A stretch of DNA of 64,000 nucleotides, from NCBI GenBank assembly GCA_001510575.1, contig LNGK01000003.1, forward strand, positions 1,541,755 through 1,605,754, read 5' to 3'. Under the pieces are notes generated by a model. That model was not told the origin of the DNA, ran no database searches, and saw nothing but the letters and a program-made list of their open reading frames with translations. This DNA is from Knoxdaviesia capensis. Its lineage: Eukaryota > Ascomycota > Sordariomycetes > Microascales > Gondwanamycetaceae. Of this stretch, positions 36,463 to 45,428 are shown in pieces (within the stretch, counting starts at the first letter, position 1; each line of letters starts with the position of its first letter). The position numbers were made by a program, and so were the translations under genes.

Positions 36463-38072
36463 CTCCCCCCACTCCGCCACTTCACACCTTTCATCTATCT
36501 GAGAGGGGGTGGGGCGTGCATCCGAATGGGAGAGAAAGCGAGAGAGACCAAGACTGTGACACTTGCCGAAGCGGTCAAAAGGACCACCACCACCACCTTC
36601 TGATCTTGCCTGGTTTTCTTTTCCTTTTTTTTTTGTAGCCACCCGTGTCTGCCTGCTGCCTCATGGCCCGTTTCGGTTGGCCGACGGGCCTGATCCCCGC
36701 TCCAGGATGCGTTACTATTTCCCTCTCTGTTCTGGTGTATCTACCCGCCCCTCGCTGTGACAGAGAGAGAGAGGAGAACTTCTTATGCCATCTCATCTCA
36801 TTCGCTTGTTACTTCTAAATGGAGAGCACAGCAAACCGACCTGGACTTGTCACCCCTGTGCCAGTGAGAGTCCAGTTGTCGACGGCGTTTGTCCAGTCTA
36901 GAGCTCAAGCTGTCTCTTCGCAGCTGTCTTCCCTCGATGAGCACCTGACACTCCCTCTTCAGTAGCCCAGACATACGTAGAGTTCCCCCGTAACACCATC
37001 TTGCCCAACGAGCCTTGCATGCCCTTTTCTGCCGAGGTCGGCGTTGGCACACGTGCTATCCCCCAGATACTGGTGCGTTTGTCATAATGCTATCCGTTTG
37101 CACACAGAGGCCCTATAAATAAAACAAGCTCGTTGTGCAGTACAGAGCTCTTGTCGAACTCGCAGAGGTGAATACAAGGAGCAAAGTCACTCAGACTACC
37201 TGCTTGTAACTGTCGGAACAACAACCGCGACAGATGCCTCCGAGATCCTCATGGAAGGGACAAGTCTCACAGTGCAGGAGAGCCTTTGGAGCTGTGAACC
37301 CCGTTTAGCAATGTGGCAAACAAGGCATTCTTCACTGCGTGGAAAACGAAACACTCTCGGCATATTCAAGCGGCCGTCCCGGGCGCAAGGACTTGCCACA
37401 ACCGTCAGTATCCATCTGACCTGCAGGCTCGTTCACAACAAGAGTCTGTATACAGACGGCCACTCCAGGCCCAGGTTACCAGACTGACCACGTACGAGTA
37501 GTTATGTGCTTCTTTCAGCGGTGAACGGGTGCCTACAGTTGCAGTAGCCGGAGGAGCCCTTGGAGAGTCACCAGTGGAGGTGAGGAGTCCTCTCGGCACG
37601 GGTGCATCTGCCGGTACCAACGAACGGCAGCTTGCGACCAGGCGGTGAACGAGACGAACCGTCGGAAGAAGAAGGCAATGGAAGGAAGGCAATGGGAAGT
37701 TAGAATTCGGGAGTATGGCCACCGGTCACAGACTAACGACAACGACAACATGGCATGTTTCTGTAGGTGGCCCGATGAGCCTTCAAGATAGCATCGCGAA
37801 AAAAAGGCCCATGCCCAGTCCACAAAAAACTCCAATCATACAGCATCCGGAACCTCTTGTCTTGCATATTCCAGTCTGGTTGCATAAAGCCAAAAAAAAA
37901 AAAGATCCCCCGAAGAAAGCAACCCAAATAACTCCGTGTACAGAAACGACACTCTGTTTTCTGCGTTCTCCACCGATCCCACGTAGCACACACGCCAAAG
38001 CGCTCTCTGCATGACACGCAGCTGCTGGCCAACAGCACAAGCGAGCTTCCACTGGGCCGGGTTGTTTTTTTC

Positions 38073-40143
38073 TTACTTGCGGTAAAAGATCTACACATAT
38101 GCACGAGCGGTGTTAGTTTTTTTTGGACGTTTCACGGCGAAGAGATGTGGGAAAACAGGCCAAGGAAGAAAGAACCTCGGCCAGGTTAGACAAAAGGAGG
38201 GGGAAGTGAAGACATAGAAAGAAAGATAGAATGGAGAGGTGTTTGGCACTTACACGCTTGAACTGGAAATGGACTTGCAAAATTCCCTATTGAAGTTGAA
38301 AGTCAGTTAGAGTCATCGTATGTTGTTGGATTGGTGTCATTCAAACGCGCGGTTATGGCGCATCTCTCCTGTAAGCGATGCCATTCAAGACAGCCAGAAC
38401 AGGAAGAGCAAAGGCGTGTTCTCGGCTTGAAGTGAAAAGGATCTCGCTAGGCATAACGCAGAACGCCAGCATATATCGTGGCGTCCAGTGAGAGCACCAC
38501 CTCAAACAGCCTCGCTACCATCTCGGTGCAACCATGTGGGAGCTCCTGTGGAGAGAGAGAGGCTGGGGTAGGACACGCGTAAAAAGACAAGAACATGAAA
38601 CAGATCGTCAACGAAAGACAAGAAACAAGAAAAGACGTACCTTATCAAAGCTGCTCCGGAAGCCGCGCTCCCGCTTGGAGCTGTGATCCCACTCGCGATC
38701 GATAATGCGGAACGCAATATCCTCGTACGGCGGGCCCGCAATGAACTGGATCAGACACGTGCCCTCCTGGCCCGGCTTGGGGTCGCCGCGCTCGCGGATG
38801 ATCTTGTAGGTCGGCGCCTTGGTCTTGTCGATCAGGTCCGGGTAGAAGATGTTGAACTTGTAGCCGGTGACCACGCGCGGCGGCGGGTTGCTGTGGTCGT
38901 AGTGCGTCTGGTTGTACTTGTTCCACTCGTAGCCCATCTGCACGCGGTTGAAGTAGCGCGGCCGCCGCGGCCGGTGCTTCTTCGCCCACGGCGGCCGCTC
39001 CGCCCCCGGCACCGCCTCCTCGCCAATAAACTGCTCCTCGTCCTCGCCCAGCCCGCGCGCCATCTCCCGCTCGTACAGCGCCTTCGTCGCCACCGACTGG
39101 TCCTCCGCGCGGATCTGCGCAAACCCCACCTGCTCCGCGCCCAGCCCCTTCTCGACCGCCGCCAGCGACTTCATCAGCGCCTGCGCCCGCGCGCTGCCCG
39201 TCGCGATCTCCAGCCCGGTCTCCACGCTGCCGTCGGCGCCGCGCTTGACTCCGAGCTCCTCCAGCTGCGCCAGCAGGTCTCCCTGGCGCTTCGTGAGCTG
39301 CACTTTGCGCGCCGCGGTGATCTCGTCCGACAGGATCGTCAGCTGCGCCTTGGCCTTCCACACCAGCAGGCTCTTCAGCAGCTGCTCCCAGTAGTCGACG
39401 TCGATGTCGTCATCCGACTTGAGCTTCGCGGTGATCTGCTTTTCCAGCGCCACAAGCTGCTCGTACGTCTTCGGCCGCAGGATATTGTCGATGTCGGACG
39501 ACACCGACCCCACCACGCGGCTGTCCGAGCCCTGCGGGTTCAGCTCCGCAATGCGCGCCTTGGTCAGCGTGCGCAGCGCCTTCCAATACTGCAGCGTCTT
39601 CGTGTTGTGTTCGAGGGTGTGGTACGGCCCGATGTCTGCGAGCAGCTCGTCCAGCTGCGGGCCGGTGAGCGAGTCGATGACGTCCTGCGCAACGGGGATG
39701 TCAAGCTCCAGGTCGCCCTCGAGGTCGTCGAACGGGTCGTGGTTGGGGTCGATGAACCGTACGGCAAACGCCAGGTAGTCGATGGCCTGCGCGCGGCGCT
39801 CGCGCACCCGGATCTCCGCCTTCTTCTTCGCCTGCTGCAGCACAAACTTGTCCTCATCCGCAACAAACAGTTCCGACTGCTGGTCCTGCGTCAGGAACCG
39901 CTCTTTCGCCTGGCCCGGACCGCCGCCAGCCCCGCGCGGCCGGTCCCCGCCATCGCGGCCGCCATCTCGCTCTCTACCCCGCCCGCCGCCGCCGTACTGC
40001 GGGTTCCGGCCGCCCCGGTAGCTGTTGTTCGGTCGTTGTGACTGCTTCGAGACCCGTCGGTCGGGGTCGTCGCGCGGGCCGGTCGGGTCACGGCCACGGT
40101 CCGAGTCGCGATCAAGCAATCGCGCTTGCCGTGCAGGATCCAT
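38073..40143 (-). CDS. cactin: Splicing factor cactin
   Basis: Three exons on the minus strand: 40143-38641, 38286-38254 and 38090-38073, with introns of 354 and 163 nt. The product is 517 residues. Cactin joins the late spliceosome and affects splice-site choice; it is nuclear. The first about 90 residues are Arg/Gly/Asp-rich. The mid domain follows (EDKFVLQQAKKKAEIRVRER, then LAFAVRFIDPNHDPFDDLEG). The near-invariant C-terminal domain runs from RYFNRVQMGYEWNKYNQTHY through YKFNIFYPDLIDKTKAPTYK to IAGPPYEDIAFRI and SFDK. The open frame reads past SFDK into intron. The two small exons restore the conserved ending: GILQVHFQFKR, then IFYRK and stop. All junctions are codon-phased, with GTACGT and GTAAGT donors. 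The final coding exon is only 18 nt. Confidence 0.93.
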
Positions 40144-40962
40144 GACGAGCTATGAGCAATGGAGGCGTAAACGAAAAGTGATGGTTGGTGTGTCGTTGAT
40201 TAGGTTCTTGGGTGATCGTCGAAGTGAGTCGTGATGTTGGATGTTGATAGTCGGGCTGAAGATTTGAAGGCCATCACTGAGACATCGTCACGTGAGGTGA
40301 GCTAAAACTTTTGGCGTGCGCCTTAGGGTTATACCCCTAGGGTTAGGGTCTGTCTTTCATGGTTACGCAAGTTGGCCGATCGAGCCCCTTTTTCTTTCTC
40401 AGATATATCATTGTCTTCAGCTTCTAAAGCTCATTCGGTAGACGAGATGGCCTTGGATCTAGGTATCGCGAGTGTATTTTCGACACGGGTGAGCTGTTTC
40501 TCCTGACAGTCTGTTGTGTTGCATACTCTCATACGACCCGTTACTCGGCTACCTACATATTTACCTCCTGCTGTGCCCCAAGAAGTCCCAGAAACCGACA
40601 GCAACCTGTGAGTTGGGGGTTCCACGTTGAAAATACGCCGAATGTTGCGAAACAATCGATCCCGGTCGCATATTGCCGTGCCTCGCTATTCTTTACCACC
40701 TCGGGTTAGACTCCGTGGAACAGCATCTTGATGCTGGCATTGGCGTCTTCTGGCGAACATCTTGATCAACAGACTGAACACCAGTGTCGATGAAGTGTCG
40801 ATGAAGTATTTGGCGGACACGGGGGAGTGAATATGCAGGTATTCCAAGGTGATTTACATAAAATTCATAACGGTCGCAATATACAGTCCCACGTCGCCGC
40901 GGGGTTCCTATGCACATCCTATACCCTAACAGATACTCATGCAGACACAGCCGTATATCCGC
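40144..40962. promoter_or_regulatory. cactin promoter region with E-box and teloboxes
   Basis: 819 bases between the cactin start and the 3' end of the dehydrogenase gene, both on the minus strand. A CACGTG element lies at 40289-40294, 146 bases upstream of the cactin ATG. Telomere-like units lie at 40323-40328 and 40338-40349 (CTAGGGTTAGGG). No coding frame is supported. Confidence 0.4.
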
Positions 40963-41932
40963 TCACAGCTTCGCAGGCATGCGCGTGGCACCGTCAATGC
41001 GAATAACCTCGCCATTCAGCATCGAGTTCTCAATGCAATGGCGCACGAGGCCGGCAAACTCCTCCGGCCGGCCGGAGCGCAGCGGGAACTCCATGGCCTT
41101 GCGCAGGCCGACCTTGACCTTGTCGCTGATCATGCTGGCCATGTTGGTGTCGAACATGCTCGGCGCCACCGTCACCACGCGGATGCCCCAGCGCGCCAGG
41201 TCGCGCGCCATCGGCAGCGTCATGGCGGCGACGGCGCCCTTGCTCGCCGAGTAGGCAATCTGGCCGCGCTGGCCGTCGTACGCGGCGATCGACGCCACCA
41301 TCACCACCACGCCGCGCTCGCCGTCGCTGCCGATCGGCTCGACCTGCGCCAGCAGCTCGCTGAACTGGCGGATCACGTCGATGGTGCCGCGCACGTGGAT
41401 GTTCCAGGCCAGGTCCACGCCCTCAAGAGGCAGGCCCTTGCCGTGCTTGTCGAGCATCTAATTTGCAAAAGCAGAAGAAACAGGGGTTTCCGGTTAGATA
41501 CACTGGGAAAAGGGCAAATGCAGTGCGTGGTGGTATCGGACTTACCATGCCGGCCATGCCGATTCCAGCCGCGGGAATAATGCCGGCCAGGGGCTTGCCT
41601 GTGGTTTTCAACCATTCCTTGGTGCCCGAAACTGCCGCAGCGATACTGTCAGAGCTGGTGACATCACACTGGAAGAATTTGACAGACGACCCGATCGCCT
41701 TCTCAACCTCGCGCCCCGAGGTTTCATTCAGGTCGAGCACGACGGCATTGCCTCCCAGGCGGCAGATATCATCAACACAAGCCCGGCCAAGTCCGGACGC
41801 TCTGTGTGGCAGAAAAAAGAAATATGGCTGTTAGCACTGGGCATGCGATGTGTAGCTTTGGCGGTCGCCGATGGAGCTCTGCCGCTCTTCTTACCCTCCA
41901 GAAACCACGTATGTTCGGCCTTCGATCTTCAT
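40963..41932 (-). CDS. HSD17B10-like short-chain dehydrogenase
   Basis: Three exons, 41932-41895, 41801-41546 and 41457-40963, with introns of 93 and 88 nt (GTAAGA and GTAAGT donors). They give 262 residues, almost the same as the 261 of human HSD17B10. The first intron splits the NAD-binding glycine motif, which reads SGGASGLGRA once spliced. The catalytic triad is Ser154 (MVAS), Tyr167 and Lys171 (YSASK), at the positions expected for type-2 3-hydroxyacyl-CoA dehydrogenase. The C-terminal part RSGRPEEFAGLVRHCIEN is also typical. The likely role is NAD-dependent oxidation of 3-hydroxyacyl-CoA in mitochondrial or peroxisomal beta-oxidation. No targeting signal is obvious; the protein ends in MPAKL, where the final AKL resembles a PTS1. 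The start MKIEGRTYVVSG is the only ATG that fits. Confidence 0.9.
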
Positions 41933-42217
41933 GGTGCAGATGAGAGATTGATATATAGCAGATGGAAAGAGAAGCAGAAGATATATTGATGTGTCTCGTT
42001 CAATGGTCGGTCAGTGGAGAAAGAAACGGAAAACCCTCATGCCAGGACTACGATCCTGTTACATCAAGCTCTAGCTTTCTAGACCGAACAAGAGACAGCT
42101 CCGGCATGTGGTGAAGCCGTAGCCGAGGTCGGTTTTCCCCACTGAAGCCAGGCTGGGAAAATGCAAAGTCCGCTATAAGAATCTGGGGTAAGTGCCCTGG
42201 CGTCAGTGGCCACCCAA

Positions 42218-42267
42218 ACCCTAACACACCCTAATGGACCCTAACCAGCCCGGACTAACCCTACGCC
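42218..42267 (-). promoter_or_regulatory. Telobox array with exact 10-base period
   Basis: Five consecutive 10-base units: four begin ACCCTA and the fourth is degenerate (GCCCGGACTA). The CCC cores start at 42219, 42229, 42239, 42249 and 42259. The array is 286-335 bases upstream of the dehydrogenase ATG and about 780 upstream of the rab4 ATG. One repeat per helical turn would place all sites on the same DNA face. A telobox-binding Myb factor is the natural candidate reader; this is inference. Confidence 0.55.
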
Positions 42268-42601
42268 ACACTCGCCGTGGCTGAAACGTTAATTGACGCC
42301 ACCACACGTCGTTTCTTCTCGCACATGCGTTTGTTTTCCGCGTGATCGTCATTGCATCGCCTTGCACTGATAAACAACGTAACATTTGATTGCGACTCCT
42401 GATAAGCCGAGGAAAATCACCAAGGAGGTGTTTTTTTTTGCGTCTTGGATTTTTTTTTGAGGATCATCTCGCATTCCGGAATATACGGTCTCTCCACCTT
42501 TGCGTGTATCTTTTCTCTTGCTCTCCCGCTTCTCGTCGTCGCTTGTGTTTTGTGATCTTTGTACAGTACTCTTTTTCGGGATCCTTGTCTCGTTTGGCGA
42601 G

Positions 42602-42652
42602 ACCAAGAAAAGAAAAAAGAAAAAGAAAGAAAAAGAAAGAAAAAGAAAAATT
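42602..42652. repeat. Polypurine GAAA/GAAAAA tract
   Basis: About 50 bases made almost wholly of A and G on the plus strand, in imperfect GAAAAA units. Confidence 0.85.
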
Positions 42653-43045
42653 CTGCTTGACGCGTCGGAAGCGTCCGAAGTCGCCTAAGGCGTTGTCCGG
42701 TGGTTTTCGAGCTTTTTTTATCCGCCTTATGCGCCGTCATCCGCCGCTCGCGAGTTTCGTTAGCCTTTGCTGCTGCACTAAGATACGATACTCTCTCGCG
42801 ATTTCACAATCCCTGGACCCCCTCTCCGATCTTCGTCTTGGGCCCTGCGCTTTCGTCATCCTGCTTCGATAGAATCCTTTCTTGCTGTCTTTCCACTCTC
42901 GGTCCCTAATATCCGCATCCTCCTCTTCTCTCTGCGAGTTAACCTGCTGTGCCATACTCCTCCCACCTCAACTTCTTGGTTCTCCAGCCAAAGGCCCTAG
43001 CTATAACCTGCTCATCTACACTTCCGCGACCGCCAGATATCCAAG

Positions 43046-44392
43046 ATGAACATGACGAGGCCTCGCCGATCGTCGGCGGCAAGCGAAGAGAGCATCGCAA
43101 CGGTCCGCGACCAGGTAGGCGACAATAGCCCGACTGTGGCGGTGACGATGGCCGCGAGGGGAGACTGTGCAGGTATCGTGCTAACACCGCAATCTGTAGG
43201 AGCTTGGAAGCATGTACGACTACCTCGCGAAGATCATTCTCCTGGGCCCCAGCGGTACCGGAAAGTGAGTAACCCGTCCTTGTCCATGCCTCGGCGGCTG
43301 CGCTGTGCACCACGTGCTCGTGATATCTAACAGCCAACAGGTCGTGTCTGCTTCACCGGTTTTTGAAAAACGAATGGCGGGTCCTGTCCTCCCAGACCAT
43401 CGGCGTCGAGTTCGCGAGCAAGATTATCAAAGTCGGCACTGGCTCGCGCCGGCGACGCATCAAGCTGCAGGTGCGTGACTCGTCCTAGGCTTCCATGCTA
43501 CCTATAGTCCTTCCCCTATACCCTCCCCGTTCTTCTCCCGCTTCGGTGTATCACAGCGCCGTGTCTGCTTGGGACGTCACTAACAACCACACAGCTCTGG
43601 GACACCGCAGGAACCGAGCGCTTCCGCTCCGTGTCGCGATCGTATTATCGGGGTGCCGCCGGCGCCATCCTTGTCTACGATATCACGTCCCACCACTCGT
43701 TCCAGTCGCTACAACCCTTCCTGAACGATGCACGTGCCCTCGCCTCACCGAAACTGAGCGTTCTCCTCGTCGGCAACAAGTCCGATCTCGGAAACGACCA
43801 GAATAACGACGCCTCTATTCCTCCTCCGACCCCAAGCTCGTACGGGTCCTACTCGACAGTCACCGCGAGCGGCGACTTTGGCTTCCCGGCGTCGTCTCTG
43901 CCCGCGAACGGCAGCATGGCGCAGTACGCCGCCGCCGCGGCCGTTGGCCAGCAGCTGACCTCGCTCGGCACCATTGCGCCCGAGGGCCGCGAGGTCAGCA
44001 CGTCCGAGGCGAACCGGTGGGCCAGCAGCGTGGGCATCCCAGTGGTGATGGAAGCCAGCGCCTTCAACGGCGACGGCGTCGACGAGGTGTTTGGCCGGCT
44101 GGCGCGCATGATCCTGACCAAGATCGAGCTGGGCGAGATCGACCCGGACGACCCGCTCTCCGGCATCCAGTACGGCGACGGCTACGGCGGCATGTGGAAC
44201 GCCACCGCCAGCGACGGCGCCAGCATCAAGAGCAGCGTCACCGGCACTACCGTCGACGGCGGCGAGGGCGTGCGGCGACGGCCCGGCCGCGGTGGCGGCG
44301 GACGCAGCCGGACCTCCAACCGCGGTCTCCGCGAGTGGGAGGAGGTGTTCACCCTCACCGGCAGCCGGAGGCGGGGTGCTAACTGCTGCTGA
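43046..44392 (+). CDS. ypt4: Rab4/Ypt4-type small GTPase
   Basis: Four exons: 43046-43114, 43200-43264, 43341-43470 and 43595-44392. All have GT donors and CAG/TAG acceptors, giving 353 residues. Rab4-type GTPases control recycling from early endosomes. The P-loop GPSGTGKS (39-46) is rebuilt across intron 2. SSQTIGVEFASK is switch I, and WDTAGTERF (90-98) is switch II. NKSD is the guanine motif and MEASA the last one. The protein ends in CC, a geranylgeranylation site. Two features are unusual: Thr95 replaces the catalytic Gln of the WDTAGQE motif, and about 70 low-complexity residues (Ser/Ala/Gly) lie between NKSD and the last G motif. A further Gly/Arg-rich stretch precedes the C-terminus. 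Length is therefore well above the roughly 210 of a standard Rab. Confidence 0.88.
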
Positions 44393-45428
44393 GACCTCCG
44401 CCGGAACGTGTCAGCAGTCCTCCCCATGTGTCTCTCGTCACCTTTGTTTCGAGAAAAGAATGCGTCCTCTCCATTTCTAATAATAACAATTCCCTGAGCC
44501 TCACCCTTCTCTCTTAATAATGTCCCCCTTTCCTCCTTTCCAACCTTGTCTTTTTGACTCATATTACCTGCCAATCTTGCGGCTCTCTCTTTCTACTGCA
44601 TTATGGCGTCACGGCGTGCACGAACCTGTCTTGAGATCTTCCATTCCATTTCATGTTTTCATTGAATTTGCTTTTTATATATTCACCTCACAAGCGACTG
44701 TTTGCATGCACCTAGTACAGAATACCACAGAATACCATTCAATTTTTCCCTTTTGCTTTTTCATCCTTTCTTTCCCTCCTGATTTAGTTAGTTATAGAGA
44801 TATCTTGCAGTTTTCCTATGTTGTTTCTCGTTTTCATCCCATTTGCGTTTTCTAGGAGGCGAATTCTCACTCCGTTCTGTTTCTGTCTTCCATAATCTTA
44901 CGACACGTGGTTTTTGTTTTTGTTCTTCATCGCGTCTTTTCTTCTGATAGCCTGATGCACAGGCTGGCTGATTCTTCACGTTACCTCCTCCATACGAATC
45001 AATACTAAAACGATTTATTTTCTTTTGACTCCGGTTGCCTGAACTGTGCCAACACACTTTAGTCACTGTTGTCGTCTGAAAGGGTATTTGGTGCTATCAC
45101 GAAGTGCCAGGAATCCATCACCATTATTACCCCGAGATCTGACAGTAGTGGTGGTTCTTAGACTTGGCCTGACGCCCCGGCACATTCACTGAAGACACTG
45201 TAATTTTGACAGAACACAAGAGCGATGTGTAGACATGAAGACGCGGAAATCACGACGATGGAATACCTTGATACGGTTGCAAATTGTCACCTTTTCTGCT
45301 CTCGTTGGATCATATACTTTCAAGTGGAGAATCAAATTCGGCCTCCCTGAACCATTCCAACTGTCCAGACATGTGCAAACAGTCCATAAAATTGTCCGGG
45401 AATGAGTCGCCATACTTGTCCGTCGTGA
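44393..45428. other. rab4 3' region and NLR-relic downstream flank
   Basis: This is more AT-rich than its surroundings and contains T-rich probable 3'-UTR sequence of rab4. Just past the NLR relic, in another minus-strand frame, an open stretch of about 47 codons (beginning near 45437) may be a shifted continuation of the relic. Otherwise nothing is recognised. Confidence 0.5.

Larger units (their letters stand above)
28696..38072. other. 9.4-kb upstream desert of the forkhead gene
   Basis: No recognisable coding region. 28.7-30.75 kb is strongly purine-rich on the plus strand, so C/T-rich in the forkhead sense. 30.95-32.5 kb is pyrimidine-rich on the plus strand. A good minus-strand donor (GGTAAGTCT) lies near 29913, and another donor-like string at 30911-30919. 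Both would suit 5'-UTR introns of a long forkhead leader. Frames of up to 287 codons around 34.8-35.7 kb are open on both strands at once and match no family, so I do not call them genes. Confidence 0.55.
41933..43045. other. Divergent promoter region, dehydrogenase / rab4
   Basis: 1.1 kb between divergent genes. It contains the 10-base-period telobox array (42218-42267). A polypurine tract of GAAAAA-type units lies at 42602-42652. A C/T-rich leader of about 150 bases precedes the rab4 ATG. Short frames here are low-complexity artefacts. Confidence 0.55.

Noticed and set aside
38683..40041. 452-codon plus-strand frame
   Set aside because: An antisense shadow of cactin: Arg/Leu/Val-rich translation caused by the GC-rich third positions of the real gene.
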